DNA from: Methylobacterium longum
GTDB lineage: Bacteria > Pseudomonadota > Alphaproteobacteria > Rhizobiales > Beijerinckiaceae
Direction of reading: 5' to 3'
Length of the DNA stretch: 64,000 nucleotides
NCBI RefSeq assembly: GCF_022179385.1
Contig: NZ_BPQS01000005.1
Span: 186,001 to 250,000 of the forward strand
The translations under genes and the position numbers were made by a program. Shown one piece after another: positions 1-8,877 of the stretch (positions are counted from its first letter, which is position 1; every line of letters begins with the position of its first letter). The notes beneath the pieces are model-generated. The model was not told the DNA's origin. It saw nothing but the letters and a program-made list of their open reading frames with translations, and did not search any database.

Positions 1-59
1 TCACCTGCCGCAGGAGGAGACGCGGAAGCGTTGAAGCCGCGGGGGCCGGGGAAGCCGAA

Positions 60-422
60 TCAGCGCTTGCGCACGAATTCGGTGCGCAGGACGAGGCCCT
101 TGATGGTGTCGTGCCGGCAGTCGATCTCCTCCGGATCGTCCGTGAGCCGGATCGACCGGATGACCGTGCCCTGCTTCAGGGTCTGATTGGCGCCCTTGAC
201 CTTAAGGTCCTTGATCAGTGTGACCGAATCGCCGTCGGCGAGGCTGTTGCCGGCCGCGTCGCGGACCTGCACCACCTCGGGCGCCGCGCCTGCGGTCCCT
301 GGCGGAAGCCATTCACCCGTCGCCTCGTCGTAGACGTAAGCCTCGTCGCCGCCGCTCAAAGCCGTGCCCCCGGTCCGGATCGGGACCCGGTCCTGTCCGG
401 ATCCCGCAGGCCCGTCATACAC
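60..422 (-). CDS. PhnA-domain protein without zinc ribbon
   Basis: A 120-aa protein whose C-terminal 70 residues match the SH3-like PhnA domain: VRDAAGNSLADGDSVTLIKD, then a KVKG stretch, an EIDC motif and a terminal LRTEFVRKR. Despite the family name, PhnA proteins have no proven phosphonate role. The usual N-terminal CxxC zinc ribbon is absent; only a degenerate YVYDEATGEW stretch remains where its second half would lie. The start used is GTG at 422 with no convincing ribosome site, so the N-terminus is uncertain. It lies downstream of ccr on the same strand, separated by about 100 bases with a hairpin. The domain is clear; function is unknown. Confidence 0.75.
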   Translation of the reverse strand: MYDGPAGSGQDRVPIRTGGTALSGGDEAYVYDEATGEWLPPGTAGAAPEVVQVRDAAGNSLADGDSVTLIKDLKVKGANQTLKQGTVIRSIRLTDDPEEIDCRHDTIKGLVLRTEFVRKR

Positions 423-484
423 GCGCGTCCCGGCACATCCAACCGGTCGCCGATTCGGCGCGGGACGGCCGGACCCTAGCCGAT

Positions 485-513
485 CGGACCGGCCTCGCGC
501 GCGGGCCGGTCCG
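485..513 (-). terminator. Stem-loop downstream of ccr
   Basis: A perfect 10-bp stem, CGGACCGGCC pairing with GGCCGGTCCG around a 9-base GC-rich loop, begins 12 bases after the ccr stop codon. No T-run follows on the minus strand, so it may end transcription Rho-dependently or protect the 3' end rather than act as a classic intrinsic terminator. Confidence 0.4.
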
Positions 514-524
514 GCGACCCGGCC

Positions 525-1811
525 TTACCGCTTCAGCGGTCCGGCCTCGATCACGTCCTCGACGGTCCGCAACCCGGCGCGCGGGGCGTTGACCAGACAC
601 GCCATGTTGCCCGGCGGGTGCTGGTTCTTCCACATCTTGGTGTGGGCCTGGGGGATCTTGTCCCAGGGGAAGACCTCGCTCATGCACGGGTCGATCCGCT
701 GATCGAGCACGAACTGGTTCGCCGCCGAGGCCTGCTTCAGGTGGGCGAAGTGCGAGCCCTGGATGCGCTTCTGCCGCATCCAGACGTAGCGGGCGTCGAA
801 GGTGATGTTGAAGCCGGTCGTGCCGGCGCAGAACACCACCATGCCGCCGCGCTTCACCACCAGCGCCGAGACCGGGAAGGTCGCCTCGCCGGGATGCTCG
901 AACACGATGTCGACGTCCTGCTTGCCGGTGATGTCCCAGATCGCCTTGCCGAACTTCCGCGCTTCCTTGGTCCAGGCGTGGAACTCGGGGCTGTTCACCT
1001 TCGGGAGCTGCCCCCAGCAGTCGAAGTCCTTGCGGTTGATGACGCCCTTGGCGCCCAGGCTCATCACGTAGTCGCGCTTCGACTCGTCCGAGATCACCGC
1101 GATGGCGTTGGCGCCGGAGGCCGCGCAGAGCTGCACGCCGAACACGCCCAGCCCGCCGGAGGCGCCCCAGATCAGCACGTTCTGGCCCGGCTTCACCGTG
1201 TGCGGGGCGTGGCCGAACAGCATGCGGTAGGCGGTGGCCAGCGTCAGCGTGTAGCAGGCCGCCTCCTCCCAGGTGAGGTGCTTGGGCCGCGTCATGAGCT
1301 GGCGGGACTGCACCCGGCAGAACTGCGCGAAGGAGCCGTCCCCGGTCTCGTAGCCCCAGATGCGCTGCGAGGGCGAGAGCATCGGGTCGCCGCCGTTGCA
1401 CTCCTCGTCGTCGCCGTCGTCGCGGTTGCAGTGGACGATGACCTCGTCGCCGACCTTCCAGCGCTTCACCTTGGCGCCGACCTTCCAGACGATGCCGGAC
1501 GCGTCGGAGCCGGCGATGTGGTACTCGCCCTTGTGCACGTCGAAGGGCGAGATCGGCTCGCCGAGCCCGGCCCAGACGCCGTTGTAGTTCACGCCCGCGG
1601 CCATGACGTAGACCAGCACCTCGTCGTCGCCGATCTCCCAGACCGGCAGCACCTCGAGCTGGTGGGACTGTTCCGGGGGTCCGTGGCGCTCGCGCCGGAT
1701 CGCCCAGGCATACATCCTGGCCGGCACGTGACCCAGCGGCGGGATCTCGCCCATCTCGTAGAGGTCCTTGACCTCGGCTTCCTTCGGACCGACCGCAGCG
1801 CTCGCCGCCAT
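525..1811 (-). CDS. ccr: Crotonyl-CoA carboxylase/reductase
   Basis: A 428-aa NADPH-dependent medium-chain reductase that reductively carboxylates crotonyl-CoA to (2S)-ethylmalonyl-CoA, the committing step of the ethylmalonyl-CoA pathway. Seen: GroES-like N-terminal half with VNYNGVW near residue 74, Rossmann motif GASGGLGVFG near 217-226, and the family-typical SHFAHLKQA toward the C-terminus. The acid loop RDDGDDEECNGGDP near residue 130 is also characteristic of Ccr. I start at ATG 1811 because GAGGAG precedes it; a longer frame to 1928 has an unrelated N-terminal extension. The pathway mutase ecm is transcribed divergently 454 bases away, which supports Ccr over a generic quinone reductase. 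Length matches the family. Confidence 0.95.
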   Translation of the reverse strand: MAASAAVGPKEAEVKDLYEMGEIPPLGHVPARMYAWAIRRERHGPPEQSHQLEVLPVWEIGDDEVLVYVMAAGVNYNGVWAGLGEPISPFDVHKGEYHIAGSDASGIVWKVGAKVKRWKVGDEVIVHCNRDDGDDEECNGGDPMLSPSQRIWGYETGDGSFAQFCRVQSRQLMTRPKHLTWEEAACYTLTLATAYRMLFGHAPHTVKPGQNVLIWGASGGLGVFGVQLCAASGANAIAVISDESKRDYVMSLGAKGVINRKDFDCWGQLPKVNSPEFHAWTKEARKFGKAIWDITGKQDVDIVFEHPGEATFPVSALVVKRGGMVVFCAGTTGFNITFDARYVWMRQKRIQGSHFAHLKQASAANQFVLDQRIDPCMSEVFPWDKIPQAHTKMWKNQHPPGNMACLVNAPRAGLRTVEDVIEAGPLKR

Positions 1812-2265
1812 CTCGCTCTCCTCTTCGTCCCGCGTGATTCTCACGGCCGCGGTTCTCACTCGCGCTATAGCGGCGATGCCGAAGCCCTCCAAGTGGGCCG
1901 AAAGTCGAAACCCGCAGGTTTCCGACATGAAAAACCCGTCGGCACAGGGCGGGCGCCCACGTATTCAAATTCGCCTTGCCGGCAGAGCAAGTATTATTAC
2001 GCGACCACCCTGCGGGCGCCGGCGCCGAGACCTTCCCGGACTTGCCGGAGGGTAGCTGGGTAGACTTTATACCAATGTCCGGCAGGCTGACCCGGGATCG
2101 CGCGTCAAATCGGCCTGTCGCGGGGGACAAGTTTTTTAAAGACCGGGCGGGGCCCGCGGGCGTCTCTTGCACTTCCGTCCCGGATGACGCGTGCCCAAGC
2201 CTTCGCTACGGTGGCCGGAAGGCCGCGCCCCGCGCGCGGATACAAAGATCACACGGAGGCGAGGA
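1812..2265. promoter_or_regulatory. Divergent ccr / ecm promoter region
   Basis: This 454-base gap separates the start codons of ccr (minus) and ecm (plus) and must carry both promoters. It is locally AT-richer than its surroundings (an attattac stretch near 1990, tttttaaag near 2132). I found no perfect -35/-10 pair or long palindrome. In Methylorubrum extorquens a TetR-type activator, CcrR, is known to control ccr; its binding site cannot be assigned here by eye. I see no gene inside. Confidence 0.5.
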
Positions 2266-4308
2266 ATGGGCGCGAGCGTCGCCGAGACCAAGAGCGACAA
2301 GTCGAGCCGCGACAAGCCCTGGATCATCCGCACCTATGCGGGGCACTCCACTGCGGCGGAGTCGAACAAGCTCTATCGGGGCAACCTCGCCAAGGGCCAG
2401 ACCGGCCTGTCGGTGGCCTTCGACCTGCCGACCCAGACGGGCTACGACCCCGATCACGAGCTGTCGCGCGGCGAGGTCGGCAAGGTCGGCGTCTCGATCG
2501 CGCATCTCGGCGACATGCGGGCCCTGTTCCAGGACATCCCGCTCGCGCAGATGAACACCTCGATGACCATCAACGCCACGGCCCCGTGGCTGCTGGCGCT
2601 CTACCTCGCGGTGGCCGAGGAGCAGGGCGCGCCGATCGCCGCCCTCCAGGGCACGACCCAGAACGACATCATCAAGGAGTACCTGTCGCGCGGCACCTAC
2701 GTGTTCCCGCCCGCGCCGTCGCTCCGGCTCACCAAGGACGTGATCCTCTTCACCACGAAGAACGTGCCGAAGTGGAATCCGATGAACGTCTGCTCCTACC
2801 ACCTGCAGGAGGCGGGGGCGACGCCGGTCCAGGAACTGTCCTACGCGCTGGCCATCGCCATCGCGGTGCTCGACACGGTGCGGGACGATCCCGAATTCGA
2901 CGCCGAGAGTTTTTCCGACGTGTTCGGACGGATCTCGTTCTTCGTGAATGCGGGGCTGCGGTTCGTCACCGAGATCTGCAAGATGCGCGCCTTCGCGGAG
3001 CTCTGGGACGAGATCGCCCAGGAGCGCTACGGCATCGACGACCCGAAGAAGCGCATCTTCCGCTACGGCGTTCAGGTGAACTCGCTGGGGCTCACCGAGC
3101 AGCAGCCGGAGAACAACGTCCACCGCATCCTGATCGAGATGCTGGCCGTGACGCTCTCGAAGCGCGCCCGCGCCCGGGCGGTGCAGCTGCCGGCCTGGAA
3201 CGAGGCGCTGGGCCTGCCGCGCCCCTGGGACCAGCAATGGTCGATGCGCATGCAGCAGATCCTCGCCTTCGAGACCGACCTGCTGGAATACGACGACATC
3301 TTCGACGGCAGCCACGTGATCGAGGCCAAGGTCGAGGCGCTGAAGGCGCAGACCCGGGCCGAGCTGGAGCGGATCGGCGGCATCGGCGGCGCGGTCGCGG
3401 CCGTCGAGACCGGGGCGCTGAAGCGCGCCCTGGTGGAGTCGAACGCCCGCCGGATCTCGGCCATCGAGGCCGGCGAGCAGATCGTGGTCGGCGTCAACAA
3501 GTGGCAGCAGGGCGAGCCCTCGCCGCTCACCGCGGGGGAGGGCGCGATCTTCTCGGTCTCCGAGACCGTGGAGATGGAGGCGCAGAACCGCATCCGCGAA
3601 TGGCGCGGCCGCCGCGACGAGGGGGCCGTGGGCCGCGCCCTCGACGCCCTGGAGCAGGCGGCGCGCTCGGGCGCCAACATCATGCCGCCCTCGATCGAGG
3701 CCGCGAAGGCCGGCGTCACGACGGGCGAGTGGGGCGCGCGCCTGCGCGCGGTCTTCGGCGAGTACCGGGCGCCCACCGGCGTCACCCTGGAGACGGTCTC
3801 CTCCGGGGCGGCCGAGGAGGCCAAGCTCCTGATCGCCGATCTCGGCGAGCGGCTCGGCGAGACGCCCAAGCTCGTGGTCGGCAAGCCCGGCCTCGACGGA
3901 CACTCCAACGGCGCCGAGCAGATCGCGCTGCGCGCCCGGGATGTCGGCTTCGACGTCACCTACGACGGCATCCGCCAGACCCCGGCCGAGATCGTCGCCA
4001 AGGCCAAGGAGACCGGCGCCCACGTGGTCGGCCTGTCGATCCTGTCGGGCAGCCACGTGCCGCTGGTGCGCGAGGTCCGGGCCAAGATGCGCGAAGCGGG
4101 GCTCGACCACGTCCCGGTCGTGGTCGGCGGCATCATCTCGCCCGAGGACGAGCTGGTCCTCAAGAATATGGGCGTGCGCGCGGTCTACACGCCGAAGGAC
4201 TACGCCATCGACCAGATCATGGTCGGGCTCGCCAAGGTGATGGAGAGGAACCTGGATCGCCGGGACGGTCACGAGGACCGGCCGCGGGAGGAGGCGCAGG
4301 TCTACTGA
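2266..4308 (+). CDS. ecm: Ethylmalonyl-CoA mutase (B12-dependent)
   Basis: A 680-aa coenzyme B12 carbon-skeleton mutase converting (2R)-ethylmalonyl-CoA to (2S)-methylsuccinyl-CoA; called meaA in older Methylobacterium literature. The N-terminal barrel opens with RTYAGHSTAAESNKLY and carries FDLPTQTGYDPDHE, a substrate-binding region of acyl-CoA mutases. The C-terminal B12 domain has GLDGHSNG (the DxHxxG cobalt-ligand motif, near residue 545), SILSGSH and VVVGGII. The ATG at 2266 follows a GGAGGCGAGGA ribosome site; an upstream in-frame start at 2191 lacks homology. Methylmalonyl-CoA mutase is the main alternative, but single-chain length, the N-terminal motif and ccr next door favour Ecm. 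Confidence 0.93.
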   Translation: MGASVAETKSDKSSRDKPWIIRTYAGHSTAAESNKLYRGNLAKGQTGLSVAFDLPTQTGYDPDHELSRGEVGKVGVSIAHLGDMRALFQDIPLAQMNTSMTINATAPWLLALYLAVAEEQGAPIAALQGTTQNDIIKEYLSRGTYVFPPAPSLRLTKDVILFTTKNVPKWNPMNVCSYHLQEAGATPVQELSYALAIAIAVLDTVRDDPEFDAESFSDVFGRISFFVNAGLRFVTEICKMRAFAELWDEIAQERYGIDDPKKRIFRYGVQVNSLGLTEQQPENNVHRILIEMLAVTLSKRARARAVQLPAWNEALGLPRPWDQQWSMRMQQILAFETDLLEYDDIFDGSHVIEAKVEALKAQTRAELERIGGIGGAVAAVETGALKRALVESNARRISAIEAGEQIVVGVNKWQQGEPSPLTAGEGAIFSVSETVEMEAQNRIREWRGRRDEGAVGRALDALEQAARSGANIMPPSIEAAKAGVTTGEWGARLRAVFGEYRAPTGVTLETVSSGAAEEAKLLIADLGERLGETPKLVVGKPGLDGHSNGAEQIALRARDVGFDVTYDGIRQTPAEIVAKAKETGAHVVGLSILSGSHVPLVREVRAKMREAGLDHVPVVVGGIISPEDELVLKNMGVRAVYTPKDYAIDQIMVGLAKVMERNLDRRDGHEDRPREEAQVY

Positions 4309-4360
4309 CCGGGGATCGGTCCCCCTCACGGTCGCCCGCGGGATCGCGTAGGACGGCGCC

Positions 4361-5398
4361 ATGCCGTCCGCGCTGCCCACGCTCCTCCTCCTCGCCGTCC
4401 CGCTCGCCGCCGCCCTCACGGCCGGCCTGATCCTGCGCCTGCGGCCGCTCCTGCAGCGCTACGCCCTCGCGCGGCCGAACGCCCGGTCCAGCCACACGGT
4501 GCCGACGCCGCAGGGCGGGGGGATCGCCGTGGTCACGGCCCTGGTCACGATCTCGGGCCTGTTCATCGCGGCGCCGGAGATCGGAGGCCGGCCGGACTGG
4601 ATCTGGCTCGCCGGCGGCACCCTCGCGCTGGCGGTCCTGGGCGCCGTGGACGACGTGCGGCCCCTGCCGGCCGCCCTCCGGCTCATCGTGCAGGCGGCGG
4701 CGGTGGGCCTGCTGGTCTGGCACCTGGACGGTCGGTTCCTGCCCGCGGTGCCTCTCTGGCTCGAGCGCGGCCTCGCCGTGGTGGCGGGCCTGTGGTTCGT
4801 GAACCTGACGAACTTCATGGACGGGCTCGACTGGATGACCGTCGCCGAGATCGTGCCGGTCTCCGGCGCGCTCCTGCTGCTCGGCCTCGCCGGCCCCCTG
4901 CCGCCGCTGCCGGCGCTGGTGGCCGCCTGCCTCCTGGGCGCGATGCTCGGCTTCGCGCCGTTCAACCGGCCGGTGGCGGGCCTCTTCCTCGGGGATGTCG
5001 GGTCGCTGCCGGCCGGGCTCGTCACGGCGTGGCTGCTCTGTCAGCTGGCCCTGGCGGGGGGCCTGGCGGCGGCGGTGCTGCTGCCGCTCGTCTACCTCGC
5101 CGATGCCAGCCTGACGCTCGTCGCGCGCGCCGCCCGGGGCGAGCGGGTCTGGGAGGCGCATCGGGGGCATTATTACCAGCGGGCCACCGACAACGGCCTG
5201 AAGGTGCCGGGCGTGGTGGGCCGCGTGTTCGGCACCAACCTCGCGCTGGCGGCGCTCGCCGCCGCGACCTTGCTTTGGCCGTCCTGGCCGGTCACGCTCG
5301 CGGCGCTCGCGGCCGGGTTGGCCCTGGTCGCGGCCCTGCTCCGCCGCTTCGCCCGCGCCCCGGCGCCGGCCCCAGCCGAAGGTGCCGCCCACCCGTGA
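4361..5398 (+). CDS. WecA/WbpL-type sugar-phosphate transferase
   Basis: A 345-aa polytopic membrane enzyme of the MraY/WecA superfamily, which moves an N-acetylhexosamine-1-phosphate from UDP-sugar to undecaprenyl phosphate to start polysaccharide synthesis. Diagnostic motifs are visible in order: RPNARSSHTVPTPQGGG near residue 40, the metal-binding GAVDDVR near 96, NFMDGLDWM near 150, FLGDVGSLPAG near 210 and the basic cytoplasmic HRGHYYQRATD near 268. About ten hydrophobic segments flank them. It starts 52 bases after ecm and overlaps the next gene by four bases (GTGA), so the two are translationally coupled. The precise sugar cannot be told. Confidence 0.88.
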   Translation: MPSALPTLLLLAVPLAAALTAGLILRLRPLLQRYALARPNARSSHTVPTPQGGGIAVVTALVTISGLFIAAPEIGGRPDWIWLAGGTLALAVLGAVDDVRPLPAALRLIVQAAAVGLLVWHLDGRFLPAVPLWLERGLAVVAGLWFVNLTNFMDGLDWMTVAEIVPVSGALLLLGLAGPLPPLPALVAACLLGAMLGFAPFNRPVAGLFLGDVGSLPAGLVTAWLLCQLALAGGLAAAVLLPLVYLADASLTLVARAARGERVWEAHRGHYYQRATDNGLKVPGVVGRVFGTNLALAALAAATLLWPSWPVTLAALAAGLALVAALLRRFARAPAPAPAEGAAHP

Positions 5399-6315
5399 CC
5401 GGACTCATCGCGCTCACCGGGGCGACCGGGTTCATCGGCCGCCACCTCCTCGCGGATCTCACCGCGCGCGGGTACCGGGTCCGTGTGCTGCTGCGTCGCC
5501 CCACGGCCCTGCCCGAGGGGGCGGCGAGCGCGGTGGTCGGCGACCTGACGCGCCCGATCAACATGGCGGCGGCCCTGAGCGGTGTCGACGCGGTGGTGCA
5601 CTCGGCCGGGCTGGCCCACGCCATGTCGGGAGCCCCGGAGGACGATTACCGGACGCTCAACACCGAGGCGACCCGCCGGCTCGCGGAGGCCGCGGCCCGC
5701 GCGCGGGTGCGCCGGTTCGTGTTCCTGTCATCGATCCGCGCCCAGGTCGGGGCGAGCGCGCCGGGCGTGATCGGGGAGGGCGATGCCGCGGCGCCGACCG
5801 ACGCCTATGGCCGCTCGAAGCTGGAGGCCGAGCGGGCCCTCGCCGAAGCCGGGCTCGACTGGGTCGCGCTGCGCCCGGTGCTGGTCTACGGGCCGGGGGT
5901 GAAGGGCAACATGGCCGCGCTCCTGCGCCTCGCCCGCGGTCCCTACCCGCTGCCGCTCGGCGGCCTCGCGGCACGGCGCTCGCTGATCGCCCTGGAGAGC
6001 CTGTCGGGCGCCGTCGACGTGGTGCTGCGGGCACCCGAGCCGCTGCGGAGGGCCCTGATCGCCGCCGACCCGGACCCGCTCAGCCTGCCCGAGATGATCG
6101 CAGCCCTGCGCCAGGGCCTGGGCCGTGGCCCGGGGCTGGTCCCCGTGCCGGCCGGCATCTTGAAGCTGGCCTGCCGCATGACCGGGCGGGAGGCGCAGTT
6201 CGCCCGCATCGCCGAGGGGCTGGTGGCCCGCGCCGAGGGCCTGCCGGCGCTGGGCTGGCGGCCGGCCGGACCGACCCGGGACGGGCTGTCGCGGCTGGCG
6301 CGGGACGGCGGATGA
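5395..6315 (+). CDS. NAD-dependent sugar epimerase/reductase (SDR)
   Basis: A 306-aa extended short-chain dehydrogenase of the WcaG/WbpK type acting on nucleotide sugars. The cofactor motif TGATGFIG stands at residues 8-15, SSIRAQ contains the catalytic Ser region near 107, and YGRSK near 137 supplies the catalytic Tyr-Lys pair. The start is GTG inside the stop codon of the upstream transferase gene, a typical coupled arrangement. With the transferase and the convergent WbpM-like dehydratase this forms the minimal set for making and attaching a modified N-acetylated sugar such as QuiNAc or FucNAc. Which 4-keto sugar it reduces is inference. Confidence 0.85.
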   Translation: MTGLIALTGATGFIGRHLLADLTARGYRVRVLLRRPTALPEGAASAVVGDLTRPINMAAALSGVDAVVHSAGLAHAMSGAPEDDYRTLNTEATRRLAEAAARARVRRFVFLSSIRAQVGASAPGVIGEGDAAAPTDAYGRSKLEAERALAEAGLDWVALRPVLVYGPGVKGNMAALLRLARGPYPLPLGGLAARRSLIALESLSGAVDVVLRAPEPLRRALIAADPDPLSLPEMIAALRQGLGRGPGLVPVPAGILKLACRMTGREAQFARIAEGLVARAEGLPALGWRPAGPTRDGLSRLARDGG

Positions 6316-6360
6316 ACACCTGAGCCAACCGGGCTCTCGCCCATCGGCCCCATCCTGACG

Positions 6361-6378
6361 GGCCCGCGTCGGCGGGCC
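6361..6378. terminator. Hairpin between convergent sugar genes
   Basis: A perfect 7-bp stem (GGCCCGC / GCGGGCC, four-base loop) sits in the gap between the convergent SDR and dehydratase genes. It could stop transcription from either side, but there is no adjacent T-run. Confidence 0.3.
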
Positions 6379-6504
6379 TGGAAAAGGGGCCTTCAGGGAT
6401 CGCGGCGCCGTCCGGCGGCCTCCTCCGGGGCCTCTGCGCCGGGGCTCTTCAGGAGGCGGGGATGGACGGGAGGGAACGCGGCGTCGGCCCCGAAGCCGAA
6501 CGCG

Positions 6505-8499
6505 TCAGCCGATCGCCGCCGATGCCGCTCCGGCGAGCGGCGCGTCCGCCGTCACGGTGCCGATCGCCGGCGCCCGCCCGGCCCGCTGGGCATGGCGCTC
6601 GCGGAAATGCGGCACCGCCGCCTCGAACACGGCCTCCGCGGCCGCCCGGTCGCCCGCCGCCACGGCGTCGCGCAACCGCGCCACCCAGCCGTCGAGCTGA
6701 TCCCGGTCCGCGAAGACCGGCCGGGCCGCCATCACGCCGTCGATGCCCGGCAGGGCGACCCGCGGCTCCTCGCGGGCGAACAGGATCTCGTTGAGGCGCT
6801 CGCCGGGCCGCGCGCCCGTGTAGGCGATCTCGATCTCCGCACCGGGCTCGAAGCCGGCGAGCCGGACCATCCGCTCGGCGAGCTCCGCGATCCGCACCGG
6901 CTGACCCATCTTGAGCACGTACACGGCGGCGCGCTCCGCTTCGGCCCCCCCGCGCGCCTCGCCGTCGGCGTGGGAGGCCGCGGTCAGCACGAGGTCGCAG
7001 GCCTCGCGCACGGTCATGAAGTAGCGGACCATGTCGGGGTGGGTGACGGTGACCGGACCGCCCCGGGCGATCTGCGCCTTGAACACCGGGACCACCGAGC
7101 CCGCGGACCCCAGCACGTTGCCGAACCGCACGGCGATCAGGCGAGTCGGATGGCCGGGCCGCGCGGATTGCTCCGCGTCGAGGGCCTGGGCGACCATCTC
7201 GGCGAAGCGCTTGGTCACGCCGAGCTGCGAGACCGGCTCGATCGCCTTGTCGGTGGAGATCATCACCAGGGCCCGCGCCCCGGCCGCCACCGCGGCCTCG
7301 GCGACGTTGATCGAGCCGAAGACGTTGGTCTTGATACCCTCCTGCCAATCCCGCTCCAGGTAGGGCACCTGCTTCAGCGCGGCGGCGTGCAGCACGTAGT
7401 CGGGACGGAAGGCCGTAATGACCGCCCGCGTCCGCTCCCGGTCACGGATGTCGGCCAGCACGCCCGTGACCTCGGCCCCGGCGCCCAGGATCGCGGGATG
7501 GCTCAGGATGCCGTGGAGCGCCGGCTCGGAGGCTTCGAGCACCAGCACCGCGGCGGCCCCGAAGGCCACGGCCCGGAGGCAAATCTCCGACCCGATCGAG
7601 CCGCCGCCGCCGGTCACCACGACCCGGCGGCCGGCGAGGAACGCCTCGAGGCGCGGGCGGTCGATGGCCACGGTGGGCCGGAGCAGCAGGTCCTCGATCT
7701 CCAGCGGCGCCAGCTCCGGCCCCTGCACGCCCTCGCCGAGGCCGACGACGCGGGCGAGGGGCAGGCCGAGGCGCCGGGCGCGGGCGATCAGGTCGTCGGG
7801 GGCCGCCTCGGGCACGAGGGCGCTCGGGGCCGCCACCAGCCGCCGCACCGGCTCGCCGCGGCCGGCGAGGTCGGCCACCACGCGCTCGAGATCGGGGAAG
7901 CCGCCGAGCACCGGCACGCCGCGCATGAACTGGCCGCGCTCGTCGGCGCGGGGCGACAGGATCCCCCGCGGCGCGAGCTTCTTCACGGACCCCGCCTCGA
8001 TCGCCCGGATCAGCACGTCGATGTCGGCGCCGCGCCCGAGCAGCAGGGTCGGGACGGTGGCGGCCCGGGCGCTCGACTGCCGGGAGCGCGTGTCCTTGAG
8101 GTAGCGGAACGCCAGACGGGTGCCGCCCAGGAAGAAGATCTGCAGGACCCAGTAGAGCAGGATCGCGATCTTGCCGAAGAAGTAGAAGCCGTACAGGTCG
8201 GACGAGACCAGGATCCAGTCGATCACCAGGAGCGCCAGCGCCAGCACGCTGGCGGCGCGGACGATCCCGGCGAGGTCCTGCAGCGAGGCGAAGCGCCACT
8301 TGGTCCGGTACAGACGGAAGCGGCCGTAGACCAAGCCGGCGAAGATCAAGAACGGCGGCAGCAGCAGGGGCAGCGCGTGCAGCCGCTCGGCGAGCATGCC
8401 GCCCTGGAAGCGGAACAGGAAGGTGAGCACCACGGCGGCGGCGGTCGCCGCGAGGTCGTGGGCCACCATCACCGCGGTCTTGTAGAGGCGCTGCTGCAT
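6505..8499 (-). CDS. WbpM/CapD-type UDP-sugar 4,6-dehydratase
   Basis: A 664-aa membrane-bound nucleotide-sugar dehydratase. Residues 1-135 hold four or five hydrophobic helices, followed by a Rossmann-like sensor region (LLLGRGADIDVLIRA near 150) and then the catalytic SDR with TGGGGSIGSEI near 294 and ISTDKAIEP near 415. As in WbpM, FlaA1 and CapD, the usual YxxxK Tyr is replaced: the segment reads LGVTKRFAE. C-terminal GARPGERLNEILF is family-typical. Family members convert UDP-GlcNAc to a 4-keto-6-deoxy sugar. It faces the transferase/epimerase pair. The C-terminal 30 residues are Ala-rich and low-complexity. A good promoter lies just upstream. Confidence 0.9.
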   Translation of the reverse strand: MQQRLYKTAVMVAHDLAATAAAVVLTFLFRFQGGMLAERLHALPLLLPPFLIFAGLVYGRFRLYRTKWRFASLQDLAGIVRAASVLALALLVIDWILVSSDLYGFYFFGKIAILLYWVLQIFFLGGTRLAFRYLKDTRSRQSSARAATVPTLLLGRGADIDVLIRAIEAGSVKKLAPRGILSPRADERGQFMRGVPVLGGFPDLERVVADLAGRGEPVRRLVAAPSALVPEAAPDDLIARARRLGLPLARVVGLGEGVQGPELAPLEIEDLLLRPTVAIDRPRLEAFLAGRRVVVTGGGGSIGSEICLRAVAFGAAAVLVLEASEPALHGILSHPAILGAGAEVTGVLADIRDRERTRAVITAFRPDYVLHAAALKQVPYLERDWQEGIKTNVFGSINVAEAAVAAGARALVMISTDKAIEPVSQLGVTKRFAEMVAQALDAEQSARPGHPTRLIAVRFGNVLGSAGSVVPVFKAQIARGGPVTVTHPDMVRYFMTVREACDLVLTAASHADGEARGGAEAERAAVYVLKMGQPVRIAELAERMVRLAGFEPGAEIEIAYTGARPGERLNEILFAREEPRVALPGIDGVMAARPVFADRDQLDGWVARLRDAVAAGDRAAAEAVFEAAVPHFRERHAQRAGRAPAIGTVTADAPLAGAASAAIG

Positions 8500-8523
8500 C
8501 GGGTGCCGGATCGGATGCCGCGG

Positions 8524-8552
8524 GGTATCCGCCGCGGCACCGGCCCTGTCAA
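8524..8552 (-). promoter_or_regulatory. Sigma-70-type promoter for the dehydratase gene
   Basis: On the minus strand a perfect -35 hexamer TTGACA (8552-8547), a 17-base spacer and a weaker -10, GATACC (8529-8524), precede the dehydratase ATG at 8499. Transcription would start about 18 bases before the start codon. Confidence 0.55.
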
Positions 8553-8612
8553 CGCGCCGCGTCGCCCCCGCGCCGCACGGACGCGCGACCGCCGCGCCGG
8601 CGGCCTAACCGG

Positions 8613-8771
8613 CTACTTGACGAGCGCGCCGGAGAACCCGGTCTTGAAATTCCGCTGGTAAATGCGACCCTTCACCGGGTCGAGCTTGCCGACCATCAGG
8701 ATCCGGACGCGCTCGTTGAAGTCTTCCGTGGTCACAGTCTGTGCCCGTCCGGTGATCAAAGTTCTGGCCAT
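8613..8771 (-). CDS. 52-aa conserved-looking small protein
   Basis: A short reading frame starting ATG at 8771, preceded by GGAGG six bases away, and ending TAG at 8613. The product begins MARTLITGRAQTVTTEDF and ends in FKTGFSGALVK; it is balanced in composition (basic, with RVRILMVGKLDP in the middle), unlike the Arg/Pro/Gly-rich shadow frames of this GC-rich DNA. It has no signal peptide or membrane segment. It reads like a genuine small cytosolic protein, but I do not recognise a family. It lies between the dehydratase and DUF1206 genes on the same strand. Confidence 0.6.
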   Translation of the reverse strand: MARTLITGRAQTVTTEDFNERVRILMVGKLDPVKGRIYQRNFKTGFSGALVK

Positions 8772-8877
8772 CGTCGCCTCCGCGTTGTCGCCCAGGGCAC
8801 AGGATTGCGCGGAGGCTCCCTTTTACTTGGGGCGCGGGCGGCCGATTACAATCGGGACGGGCGACAAACCGGCCCGC

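Noticed and set aside
415..2172. Long frames antisense to ccr and ecm (e.g. 415-2172 minus, 2206-4419 minus)
   Set aside because: Arg/Gly/Pro/Ala-biased products without motifs. They are shadows of high third-position GC in the true genes.
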